DNA of 64,000 nt, taken from NCBI RefSeq assembly GCF_014267175.1, contig NZ_JACMTR010000002.1, positions 1,066,001 to 1,130,000 of the forward strand. The letters run 5' to 3'. Source of the DNA: Pseudonocardia sp. C8. Its GTDB lineage: Bacteria; Actinomycetota; Actinomycetes; Mycobacteriales; Pseudonocardiaceae. Positions 7,292 through 14,954 of the stretch are shown here, in pieces; position 1 is the stretch's first letter; each line of letters starts with the position of its first letter. A program made the translations under genes and the position numbers. Below the pieces are notes generated by a model. It did no database searches. It was given only the letters and a program-made list of their open reading frames with translations, and was not told where the DNA came from.

Positions 7292-8527
7292 ATGACGCAG
7301 CGGCGCGAGCACCGGAGCCAGGTCGGGATCGTCGGGGCGGGGCCGGCCGGCCTCGTCCTCGCGAAGCTGCTCGCGCGGGCCGGTGTCGACTCGGTGGTGC
7401 TGGAGGCCCGCAGCCGCTCCTACGTCGAGGCCCGGGTGCGGGCCGGCGTCCTCGAGGCGCCGACGGTGGAGCTGCTCCGGGAGGCGGGTGTCGCCGACCG
7501 CCTCGACCGGGAGGGGATGCCGCACAGCGGGATCGCGCTGCGGTTCGCCGACGCTCCCGGCGGCCCGGCGCAGGACCACCGGATCGACTTCGCCGACCTC
7601 GTCGGGAAGGGCATCACCGTGTACGGCCAGCAGGAGGTCGTCAAGGACCTGCTCGCCGACCGGATCGACGACGCCGGCCTGCCGGTCGAGTTCGAGGTGT
7701 CCGACGTCGAGTTCCACGACGTCACCACGGACGCGCCGTCGATCACCTGGACCGCCGCGGACGGCTCCGCGCACCGGCTGCACTGCGACGTGGTCGCCGG
7801 GTGCGACGGTTTCCACGGCGGCTCCCGGGCGGTGGCCGGGGCGGGCGGGGACCTCACGGTCGCCGAGCGGTCCTACCCGTTCGCCTGGCTGGGCGTGCTC
7901 GCGAAGGCGGCCCCGACCACCGACGAGCTCGTCTACGCCCACCACGACCGCGGCTTCGCGCTCTACTCGATGCGCAGCCCGGAGGTCACCCGGCTCTACC
8001 TGCAGGTGCCGCCGGAGACCGACCCCGGCGACTGGTCGGAGGCCCGGATCTGGGACGAGCTGCAGACCCGGCTGGCCCGCCCGGGCTTCACGCTGAACGA
8101 GGGCGAGTTCCTGGAGAAGCCGGGCGTCACCGGGATGCGCAGCATGGTGGCCGGGCCGATGCGCCGGGGCCGCCTGTTCCTGGCCGGCGACGCCGCGCAC
8201 ATCGTCCCCCCGACCGGCGCGAAGGGGATGAACCTGGCGATCGCCGACGTCCGGGTGCTGGCCGAGGCGATCACCCGGTTCTACGCCGGCGCCGGCGAGG
8301 GCGGCTTCGACGGCTACTCGGAGACCTGCCTGCGGCGGGTCTGGCGGGCCGAGCACTTCTCCTGGTTCATGACGTCGATGCTGCACCGCTTCGACCCCGG
8401 CACCGAGGCCGGCGACCCGTTCGGCGTCGGCCTGCAGCGTGCCCAGCTGCGCTACACCGTCTCGTCGCGGGCTGCCGCCACGAGCCTGGCCGAGAACTAC
8501 GTCGGGCTGCCGCACGGCGCCGTCTGA
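7292..8527 (+). CDS. pobA: 4-hydroxybenzoate 3-monooxygenase
   Basis: A 411-residue FAD-dependent hydroxylase converting 4-hydroxybenzoate to protocatechuate. Visible are the GAGPAG dinucleotide fold at about 16-21, the EARSRSYVEARVRAGVLE segment characteristic of PobA, the CDGFHG motif, and the second FAD motif GDAAHIVPPTGAKGMN. Length is typical for the family. The ATG at 7292 follows the divergent promoter. pcaHG start 28 bp after it and take the product onward, so pobA-pcaH-pcaG is very likely one operon. The specificity for NADPH or NADH is not assigned here. Confidence 0.95.
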   Translation: MTQRREHRSQVGIVGAGPAGLVLAKLLARAGVDSVVLEARSRSYVEARVRAGVLEAPTVELLREAGVADRLDREGMPHSGIALRFADAPGGPAQDHRIDFADLVGKGITVYGQQEVVKDLLADRIDDAGLPVEFEVSDVEFHDVTTDAPSITWTAADGSAHRLHCDVVAGCDGFHGGSRAVAGAGGDLTVAERSYPFAWLGVLAKAAPTTDELVYAHHDRGFALYSMRSPEVTRLYLQVPPETDPGDWSEARIWDELQTRLARPGFTLNEGEFLEKPGVTGMRSMVAGPMRRGRLFLAGDAAHIVPPTGAKGMNLAIADVRVLAEAITRFYAGAGEGGFDGYSETCLRRVWRAEHFSWFMTSMLHRFDPGTEAGDPFGVGLQRAQLRYTVSSRAAATSLAENYVGLPHGAV

Positions 8528-8555
8528 CCCACCCACCACGAGAGAGGACCGGCCG

Positions 8556-9263
8556 ATGACGACCATCGAGCCCTACGCGGCCGTGCCCGCCGGCGCCCAT
8601 GCGCCGCTGGAGTACCCCGGCTACCGCAGCACCGCGCTGCGGGCGCCGAAGGAACGGCCGGTGATCCTTCCGCACCGGCTCACGGAGGTCACCGGGCCGC
8701 TGCTGCCGGGCCCGATCCGGCCGGGCGACGACGACCTGACCCTGGGCGAGCACGGTGAGGCCCAGGGCCAGCGCATCGTCGTCTTCGGGCGGGTGCTGGA
8801 CTCCGGCGGCCGCCCCGTCCCGGACACCCTGGTCGAGGTCTGGCAGGCCAACGCGGCCGGCCGCTACGCGCACAGGTGGGACAACTGGCCGGCCCCGCTC
8901 GACCCGAACTTCACCGGCGGCGGCCGCGTGCTCACCGACGCCCACGGCCACTACTCGTTCACGACGATCAAGCCGGGGGCCTACCCCTGGGGCAACCACC
9001 ACAACGCCTGGCGCCCCGCGCACATCCACTTCTCGCTGTTCGGCCGGGCGTTCGTCCAGCGCCTGGTCACCCAGATGTACTTCCCGGACGACCCGCTGTT
9101 CGGCCAGGACCCCATCTACAACTCGGTGCCCGAGGGCGCGCGCGAGCGCATGATCGCCTCCTTCGACCTGGACGCCACCCGCCCGGAGTGGGCGCTCGCG
9201 TTCCGGTTCGACATCGTGCTGCGCGGCCGGGACCAGACCCCGTTCGAGGAGCCGCACGCATGA
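8556..9263 (+). CDS. pcaH: Protocatechuate 3,4-dioxygenase beta subunit
   Basis: A 235-residue intradiol dioxygenase subunit that, with PcaG, opens the protocatechuate ring to 3-carboxy-cis,cis-muconate. It carries the non-heme iron: Tyr in GRYAHRW, Tyr in KPGAYPWGNHHNAWRPAHIH and the two His of PAHIHFS are the expected four ligands. The N-terminal subunit-specific extension is present. AGAGAGGA precedes the ATG. Its stop overlaps the pcaG start by 4 bp (ATGA), indicating translational coupling for 1:1 assembly. Confidence 0.95.
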   Translation: MTTIEPYAAVPAGAHAPLEYPGYRSTALRAPKERPVILPHRLTEVTGPLLPGPIRPGDDDLTLGEHGEAQGQRIVVFGRVLDSGGRPVPDTLVEVWQANAAGRYAHRWDNWPAPLDPNFTGGGRVLTDAHGHYSFTTIKPGAYPWGNHHNAWRPAHIHFSLFGRAFVQRLVTQMYFPDDPLFGQDPIYNSVPEGARERMIASFDLDATRPEWALAFRFDIVLRGRDQTPFEEPHA

Positions 9264-9832
9264 GCCGCCCGCTCACCCCCTCCCAGACCGTCGGCCCGTA
9301 CCTCGCGCTCGGGCTCCCGTGGCCGGACGGCCCGGACGTCGTGCCCGAGGGCACGCCCGGCGCGGTGACGATCGGCGGCACCGTGTACGACGGCAACGGT
9401 GACCCGGTGCCCGACGCCCTGATCGAGACCTGGCAGGCCGACCCGGCCGGCCGGTTCGACCACCCGGACGACCCCCGGGGCGCGGCGAAGCCCGAGGTCG
9501 AGGGCTTCCGGGGGTTCGGCCGCGTCCCCACCGGCGACGACGGCAGCTGGAGCGTGCGCACCGTGCTGCCCGGCGCGCTCCCGGCGGTGGGGGACACCCC
9601 GGCCCAGGCACCGCACGTCGACGTCTCGGTGTTCGCCCGGGGCCTGCTCGACCGGGTCGTCACCCGGATCTACTTCCCGGACTTCCCCGACGCGAACGCC
9701 GCCGACCCGCTGCTGGCCGTGGTGCCCGCCGGGCGGCGGGACACGCTGGTCGCGGTCGCCGACGGCCCCGGCCGGTACCGGTTCGACATCCGGCTGCGCG
9801 GGGCGGGGGAGACGGTGTTCCTGCAGCTCTGA
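9260..9832 (+). CDS. pcaG: Protocatechuate 3,4-dioxygenase alpha subunit
   Basis: A 190-residue intradiol dioxygenase-fold subunit. It starts with the PcaG hallmark TPSQTVGPYLALGLPW and keeps the fold (GTVYDGNGDPVPDALIETWQ) but, as normal for alpha subunits, lacks the full iron ligand set. It ends the pobA-pcaHG operon; the later genes for carboxymuconate conversion (pcaB, pcaC/D, pcaIJ, pcaF) are not nearby. The next gene starts 114 bp on, after a second copy of the pobA palindrome. Confidence 0.95.
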   Translation: MSRPLTPSQTVGPYLALGLPWPDGPDVVPEGTPGAVTIGGTVYDGNGDPVPDALIETWQADPAGRFDHPDDPRGAAKPEVEGFRGFGRVPTGDDGSWSVRTVLPGALPAVGDTPAQAPHVDVSVFARGLLDRVVTRIYFPDFPDANAADPLLAVVPAGRRDTLVAVADGPGRYRFDIRLRGAGETVFLQL

Positions 9833-9882
9833 CGGGCACGGCCGGAGCCGGCGGGTGACCGGTGTGACCGGCGTCCGGCGGA

Positions 9883-9897
9883 TTCCGCTCGGCGGAA
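9883..9897. promoter_or_regulatory. Second copy of the pobA-type palindrome, upstream of gtrA
   Basis: TTCCGC-TCG-GCGGAA has the same arms and spacing as the site at 7233-7249. It lies 50 bp past pcaG and 50 bp before the gtrA start, which suggests that the next two genes could share the IclR regulator. Confidence 0.5.
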
Positions 9898-9946
9898 CCG
9901 GGTAACAGCTGCCAAGATCCTCGTTCGGAGACGGCGGGAGGAACGG

Positions 9947-10477
9947 GTGGGTGCAGCATCGGGGCCGCGGGCGTGGCCGGACGCCGGCGTGGTCCGCCGG
10001 GTCCGCGCCCGGCACCCCCTGGTCGTCCAGCTGGCCCGGTACTCGGTGGTGGCCGGTGCCGCCACCGGGTTCAACGCGGCCCTGTTCCTGACGGTCCGGC
10101 CGTGGCTGGACGCCGTCCCGGCCGGTCTGGTCGCGCTCGTCGTGACCACCGCGATCAGCACCGAGCTGAACCGCCGCTTCGCGTTCGGCCGGGCCCGCGC
10201 CCACCGGCTGCGCGAGTGGGTGCAGGACGTCGGCACCGTCGCGTTCTACGCCACCTACACCTCGGGTGTCCTGCTCGCGCTGCACGGGCTGGTGGAGGCG
10301 CCCACGCCGGGCCAGGAGGCCACCGCGATCGCGCTCGCCAGCGTCGGGGGCGGCCTCCTGCGGTTCGCGGTGCTGCGGTTCTGGGTGTTCGACCTCCGGG
10401 ACGAGCCCGGTGACGACGAGGCGGGACGGGCAGGAGGTGCCGCGCCGTGTTCGGTGAGTTCACCCCCTTCGACCTGA
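9947..10477 (+). CDS. GtrA-family membrane protein
   Basis: A 176-residue protein of the GtrA/DPMS flippase-like family with four hydrophobic segments (about residues 28-50, 55-75, 95-115 and 125-150) and the typical TTAISTELNRRFAF and LRFAVLRFWVF segments. Relatives take part in moving lipid-linked sugars during cell-surface polysaccharide synthesis. The GTG start at 9947 is preceded by GGGAGGA. Its 3' end overlaps the next gene by 31 bp, so the two are cotranscribed, although the functions are not obviously related. Confidence 0.85.
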   Translation: MGAASGPRAWPDAGVVRRVRARHPLVVQLARYSVVAGAATGFNAALFLTVRPWLDAVPAGLVALVVTTAISTELNRRFAFGRARAHRLREWVQDVGTVAFYATYTSGVLLALHGLVEAPTPGQEATAIALASVGGGLLRFAVLRFWVFDLRDEPGDDEAGRAGGAAPCSVSSPPST

Positions 10478-11346
10478 CCGTCGGCCCGGACGAGGTGCCG
10501 ATCCACGGCGTCCGGGGCGGGGACGGCCCGCCGGTCCTGCTGCTGCACGGCTTCCCGCAGACCCACGCCATGTGGGCGCCGGTCGCCGAGGACCTCGCCC
10601 GCGACCACACCGTGGTGTGCACCGACCTGCGCGGCTACGGCCGGTCCGGCCGCCCCGCGTCCGGTGACGACCACGCCGGCTACGCGTTCCGGGCGATGGC
10701 GGCCGACCAGGTCGAGGTCATGTCCCGGCTCGGGCACGACGTGTTCGCCGTGATCGGGCACGACCGGGGCGCCCGGGTCACCCACCGGATGCTGCTCGAC
10801 CGGCCGGAGCGGGTCACCCGGGCCGCGCTGCTCGACATCCTGCCCACGGCCTACGTGTACGCCCACGTCGACCGGGCGCTGGCGACCGCGTACTACCACT
10901 GGTTCTTCTTCATCCAGCCCGAGGACCTGCCGGAACGGCTGATCGCCTGCGACCCGGTCGGCTACCTGCACTCGCTGCTCGGTGGCTGGGGCTCCGGGCT
11001 GGACGCGCACCCGGTCGAGGCACTCGCGTCCTACGAGCGTGCGTTCGCCGACCCGGCCGCGCGGCACGCGATGATGGAGGACTACCGGGCCGGCGCGACG
11101 ATCGACCTGGAGCACGACGCCGCGTCCGCCGCGGACGGGCGGCGGATCACCGCGCCCACCCTGGTCCTGTGGGGTGCGGCGGGGGTGGTCGGCGCCAACG
11201 CGGAGAGCCCGCTGGACGTCTGGCGTCGCGAGGCCGCCGACCCGGACCTGGTCACCGGCGAGGCGGTCGCCGGGGCCGGGCACTTCCTCGTCGACGAGCG
11301 GCCGGCCGACACCCTGGCCGCCCTGCGGGCGTTCCTCCACCGCTGA
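10447..11346 (+). CDS. Alpha/beta hydrolase, fluoroacetate/haloacetate dehalogenase-like
   Basis: A 299-residue soluble alpha/beta hydrolase. The family alignment places Asp106 in GHDRGAR as nucleophile, Arg107 and Arg110 as carboxylate binders, His151-Trp152 and Tyr213 as the halide pocket, and His279 as general base. These correspond to all seven key residues described for fluoroacetate dehalogenases (Asp110, Arg111, Arg114, His155, Trp156, Tyr219, His280). It probably hydrolyses short 2-haloacids to 2-hydroxyacids, or is a close relative with another small acid substrate. GTG start at 10447, overlapping gtrA. No transport or halide-export gene is adjacent. Confidence 0.8.
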   Translation: MFGEFTPFDLTVGPDEVPIHGVRGGDGPPVLLLHGFPQTHAMWAPVAEDLARDHTVVCTDLRGYGRSGRPASGDDHAGYAFRAMAADQVEVMSRLGHDVFAVIGHDRGARVTHRMLLDRPERVTRAALLDILPTAYVYAHVDRALATAYYHWFFFIQPEDLPERLIACDPVGYLHSLLGGWGSGLDAHPVEALASYERAFADPAARHAMMEDYRAGATIDLEHDAASAADGRRITAPTLVLWGAAGVVGANAESPLDVWRREAADPDLVTGEAVAGAGHFLVDERPADTLAALRAFLHR

Positions 11347-11374
11347 AACCGGACGATCTGGGACAATCGCACGC

Positions 11375-11587
11375 ATGCGACGTACGACGCTCTCCCGGGC
11401 GCTGCTCGGGACCCTCGCGGCCCTCGCCCTCGTGTTCACCACCGCCGGAGCCTGCGGCGGCGGGGAGGACGCGCCCGCGCCGCCCCAGCAGCAGGAGCAG
11501 GAGCAGGAGGGCGGCGACCAGGGCGGCGAGGACCAGGAGGGCCAGGAGGGGCAGGAAGGCCAGGAGGAGCAGGAGGGCGACGGCTGA
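11375..11587 (+). CDS. Small Glu/Gln-rich secreted or lipoprotein-like protein
   Basis: A 70-residue protein of unknown function. Residues 1-25 form a signal peptide (RR near the start, then LLGTLAALALVF), followed by a Cys in TTAGACGGG that could be lipidated, although position -3 is Ala rather than the preferred Leu. The remaining 40 residues are almost entirely Glu, Gln, Gly and Asp in QEG-like repeats, so disordered and strongly acidic. ATG at 11375, 28 bp after the dehalogenase-like gene. Confidence 0.6.
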   Translation: MRRTTLSRALLGTLAALALVFTTAGACGGGEDAPAPPQQQEQEQEGGDQGGEDQEGQEGQEGQEEQEGDG

Positions 11588-11611
11588 TCCCGCCCACCTG
11601 CGCACACACCG

Positions 11612-11644
11612 GGGCCCGGCTCCGCACGACGCGGAACCGGGCCC
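11612..11644. terminator. Hairpin between convergent genes
   Basis: Arms GGGCCCGGCTCCGC (11612-11625) and GCGGAACCGGGCCC (11631-11644) pair with one mismatch around a 5-base loop. It lies between the acidic small protein and the convergent betaine methyltransferase gene and could serve both. Confidence 0.65.
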
Positions 11645-11670
11645 TCGCGTGTACGCGGCCCGTGGGCGGC

Positions 11671-12501
11671 TCAGCCCTTGACGGCGTGCACGATGCCCCA
11701 GGTGAGCTTGCCGGCGTTGCCGCCGTCCACCCAGTGCTGCAGGCCGGCCTTCATGTTGGTGATGTAGGTGTCCGAGATCGCCGCGGACAGTTCCTGCTCG
11801 CGGGCGACGAGCTCCTCGCGGACCCGCCGGTAGTGCGTCGGCAGCTGCCCGGCGTGGTCGTGGAAGGTCACCGAGGCGAAGCCGCGCTTCTCGAGGCCGC
11901 CCGTGTAGAAGCCGGGCGTCGCCATCGTCGACAGCTGGATGCGGTCGAGGATCGGCTGGATCGACGACTGGTCGAGCCCGTCGACCGCCATCGGGTCGGT
12001 GAACACGGCGTGGCCGCCCGGGCGCAGGACCCGGGCGATCTCGTCGAGCACCCGCTCGCGGTCGCCGGAGTGCAGGAACGCGTCCTGCGACCACACGACG
12101 TCGACCGACCCGTCGTCGACCGGCACGTCCTCGAAGGTGCCCGTCGCGACGGTCACCAGGTTCTCGAGTCCCTGCCGCGTGGTGAGCCGGCTGTTGCGGT
12201 CGTTCTCCACCGGGGACAGGTTCAGGCAGTGCACCTTCGCCCCGAGGTTGCGGGCGAGCTGGCGGGCGGCACCGCCGTAGCCGGCACCCAGGTCGAGCAC
12301 CCGCGTCCCCGGGGCGAGGCCGGCGATCTCCGCCATCCGGGCGACCGTGCGGCGGCTGGCGGCGGCGATCTCCTCCTGCGGGGTCTCGTACATCCCGACG
12401 TGGATGTCCTCGCCACCCCACACCCGGGAGTAGAAGGTGTCCGCGTCCTCGGAGTCGTAGTAGCTGCGGGCGGTGTGTTCCGCGGTCTGCGCCTGGGTCA
12501 C
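11671..12501 (-). CDS. Sarcosine/dimethylglycine N-methyltransferase
   Basis: A 276-residue SAM-dependent methyltransferase that finishes glycine betaine synthesis (sarcosine to dimethylglycine to betaine). The SAM site VLDLGAGYGGAARQLA is near residue 70, with the later LNLSP, QDAFLHSGDRE and RVLRPGG motifs; YYDSEDADTFYSRVWGGED at the N-terminus is typical of this family. GTG start at 12501 overlaps the upstream gene's stop by 4 bp. Together with that gene it allows de novo synthesis of the osmoprotectant from glycine, a trait of halotolerant actinobacteria. Assignment is by strong motif similarity. Confidence 0.9.
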   Translation of the reverse strand: MTQAQTAEHTARSYYDSEDADTFYSRVWGGEDIHVGMYETPQEEIAAASRRTVARMAEIAGLAPGTRVLDLGAGYGGAARQLARNLGAKVHCLNLSPVENDRNSRLTTRQGLENLVTVATGTFEDVPVDDGSVDVVWSQDAFLHSGDRERVLDEIARVLRPGGHAVFTDPMAVDGLDQSSIQPILDRIQLSTMATPGFYTGGLEKRGFASVTFHDHAGQLPTHYRRVREELVAREQELSAAISDTYITNMKAGLQHWVDGGNAGKLTWGIVHAVKG

Positions 12502-13352
12502 GCCTCGTCCTCCTCGAGGTAGGCCTTCTCTGCGATGTGCACGAAGAAGTCCGGCTCGTCGTCGGAGTAGGTCGACTGGAAGTCCCCGTAGGTCGTGATG
12601 CGCTGGAACCCGACCTCGTGCATGAGCCGGCGCGTGTAGTCCTTGCGCAGCGGGAACATGTTCAGGTGGTACTCGGAACCGTCCGGGAACTGGTAGCGGA
12701 ACCGGGCGAGCCCGTCGTCGACGTACTCCGGCTCGGCGACGACGTCGTCGCCGCAGTAGTAGTACTGGTGCTTCGAGCTGAAGCCGTTGTCCAGGATCGC
12801 GTCGTAGTTCCGCTGGTCCAGGATCAGGACGCCGTCGTGCTTGAGCATCGCGTAGAACTCGGCGAGCGCCTTGCGCCGGTCCTTCTCGGAGAACAGGTGG
12901 GTGAACGAGTTCCCGAGACAGATGATCGCGTCGTACTCACCGTGGACGTCCCGGTTGAGCCAGCGCCAGTCGGCCTGCACGACGCGCAGGATGTGCCCGC
13001 CGAACTTCATGCCGTTGTCGAACGCCTTCGCCAGCATCTCGGCGCTGCCGTCGGCCGAGACGACGGTCTCGAAGCCTTCCTCGAGCAGCCGCACCGAATG
13101 GAACCCGGTCCCGGTGGCGACGTCGAGGACGCTCTGCACCCCGCGGTCGCGGAGCTGCTGGACGAAGAACTTCCCCTCGCTCTCGTAGCGGCCTCGCCAG
13201 TCGATGAGCTCGTCCCACTTGTCGACGAACGACTGCACGTACTCGTGCTTGTAGTGGGTGGACTCGCGGACCTCGGTGGGTTCGTCACCGAACTCCTGCA
13301 CGGTCCGTCCGAGCTCGGGGAGCTCGCTGGTGGTGCGATGGTCGGCCGTCAT
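12498..13352 (-). CDS. Glycine/sarcosine N-methyltransferase
   Basis: A 284-residue SAM-dependent methyltransferase catalysing the first betaine-synthesis steps, glycine to sarcosine to dimethylglycine. The N-terminal YVQSFVDKWDELIDWRGR region, the SAM motif VLDVATGTGFHSVRLL near residue 77, and CLGNSFTHLF and RNYDAILDNGF are characteristic of bacterial GSMT. ATG at 13352. It is the first gene of a two-gene operon, with a 4-bp overlap to the second enzyme. Expression is probably induced by osmotic stress, but no known osmotic regulatory site can be named. Confidence 0.92.
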   Translation of the reverse strand: MTADHRTTSELPELGRTVQEFGDEPTEVRESTHYKHEYVQSFVDKWDELIDWRGRYESEGKFFVQQLRDRGVQSVLDVATGTGFHSVRLLEEGFETVVSADGSAEMLAKAFDNGMKFGGHILRVVQADWRWLNRDVHGEYDAIICLGNSFTHLFSEKDRRKALAEFYAMLKHDGVLILDQRNYDAILDNGFSSKHQYYYCGDDVVAEPEYVDDGLARFRYQFPDGSEYHLNMFPLRKDYTRRLMHEVGFQRITTYGDFQSTYSDDEPDFFVHIAEKAYLEEDEA

Positions 13353-13698
13353 GTACCGCGTCTCCTCGACACAACTCGGGTGCTTCGGGGCGACCCGACC
13401 GTAGTTCGGGGGCCCCGGCGCCGTCGTGGGGTCGTGTCGGGGGTCTGGATCGACCGGAAATGTTGTGTTATACGCAACTAGGCCGATGAACCTATGACGT
13501 TCGTCACGTCACCGGGGTACCTGCCGGGCTCCGGGGGTCGCCCGTGCGGGCGCTCTCACCAGTGCCGCAGCGACCCCACCGGGGTGGCCGGTGCGGGCCC
13601 GCGGGGATGGTGACGAGGAACGCTCGGCACGGCGACCGGGCCACCACGGGCGGCCCGGAATCGCCAGTGTGATACTGCTCACGCGGACGATCACAAGT
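13353..13698. other. 346-bp gap upstream of the betaine operon
   Basis: No gene is seen. A relatively AT-rich patch at 13462-13478, GTTGTG-TTATA-CGCAAC, has near-palindromic arms and on the minus strand contains a TATAAC -10-like hexamer about 120 bp upstream of the glycine methyltransferase start. A convincing -35 is not visible. The rest (13500-13698), beyond the CoA transferase stop, shows nothing recognisable. Confidence 0.35.
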
Positions 13699-14904
13699 TC
13701 ACCCGTTCGGCCCAACCGCGCCCCTCCAGAGGGCGGTGAGCGCCCGGCGGCGCTCATCGCGGCCGAGGCCGCGCAGGTCAGCCGTGCCCCGGTCGGTGAC
13801 CACGACGTCCACGTCGTGCGACGGCGTGGTGACCGGCCCGCCCAGCTGCTCGACGAGCGTCGGCCGGCCCCGGTGCGACGACGGGAGCGCGATCACCGAC
13901 AGCCCGGGCCCGCGCGCCGCGGCGGCCGCGAAGTCCGGGTGCCCGCCGATCATCCCGGCGGCCGACCCGGCGACGCCCTCGACGTTCACCTGCCCGTCCA
14001 GGTCGATCTCGAGCGCCGTGTTCAGGGCGACCAGCGGCCCCGGGTCGGTGGTCAGCCGGCTGAGGTCGTGGGTGTACTCGACGGGCCGGACGACGCCGTG
14101 GCCCGCCCGGCCCAGCCGATCGGCCCACTCGTGGAGCCGCGCGCTGCCGTGCAGCGCGGTCGCCGACGGCGTGCCGCGCAGCAGCCCGCGCTCGGCCAGG
14201 TCGACGACCGGGTCGGCGAGCAGCCCCGAGTCGACGTGCACCGGGACGTCCAGGGCGGTGACCAGCGCGCCGGCCAGCCGGCCGGGACCGAACTGGACCC
14301 GCGCGCCCGCGGGCACGAGCGCGGCCACCGCCTCGGCGATCGCGCGGTCCGCCGGGGTCGGCGGGGGAGCCTCGATCGCGTACGGCCGCCCGGCGTCGCC
14401 GTCCACCTCGCCCAGGACGGTCACGTCCGGCAGCGGGTCCCCGGCCTCGGCGTGCGGCGCGGTCCGCGAGACGACCGCGGCGACCGGCACCCCGTCCTCG
14501 GCGAGCCCGCGCATCCACGACGACTCGGCGCCGAACCGGTAACCGTCGGCGTGCGCGACGACGGTCGCGAGCAGCAGGTCGGGACGCAGCGGCCCGGCGA
14601 GCAGCGCCGGCAGCGCCGACAGCCGGGCCGGCACCCGGTGCGCGGCACCCGACTCGACGAGCCTCCGGACCCCCGGCCCGCCGACGACCGTCCGGATGTC
14701 GGCGAACGCGGCCGGGTCGAGGTCCGGCGGCGGGCCGGGGACCCAGCCCAGCACCAGCCGGATCCCGCCGGCCCGGGCGGCCACCCGGCTCAGCGGGCGG
14801 GCCAGCACGGAGGGCAGCCCGCACGCGTCGGCCAGCGCGATCCGCGCACCGGGCCGGACCAGCTCGCGCAGCCCCCGCTCGGCGGTGACCTCGACGTCGC
14901 TCAT
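13699..14904 (-). CDS. Acetyl-CoA hydrolase/transferase family protein
   Basis: A 401-residue class I CoA-transferase-fold protein of the acetyl-CoA hydrolase / 4-hydroxybutyrate CoA-transferase group. The C-terminal domain is clear: VHVDSGLLADPVVDLAERG, LNTALEIDLDGQVNVE and the IALPSSHRGRPTLVEQL region. It probably moves CoA between acetyl-CoA and another acid, or hydrolyses acyl-CoA. The N-terminal half is less conserved. It is divergent from a quinone-reductase gene by 50 bp. Substrates cannot be decided from sequence. Confidence 0.83.
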   Translation of the reverse strand: MSDVEVTAERGLRELVRPGARIALADACGLPSVLARPLSRVAARAGGIRLVLGWVPGPPPDLDPAAFADIRTVVGGPGVRRLVESGAAHRVPARLSALPALLAGPLRPDLLLATVVAHADGYRFGAESSWMRGLAEDGVPVAAVVSRTAPHAEAGDPLPDVTVLGEVDGDAGRPYAIEAPPPTPADRAIAEAVAALVPAGARVQFGPGRLAGALVTALDVPVHVDSGLLADPVVDLAERGLLRGTPSATALHGSARLHEWADRLGRAGHGVVRPVEYTHDLSRLTTDPGPLVALNTALEIDLDGQVNVEGVAGSAAGMIGGHPDFAAAAARGPGLSVIALPSSHRGRPTLVEQLGGPVTTPSHDVDVVVTDRGTADLRGLGRDERRRALTALWRGAVGPNG

Positions 14905-14954
14905 GCCGTCATCCGATCATGCGGGGCGCCCCGGGCGGCAGTAGCGTTCCGCGC

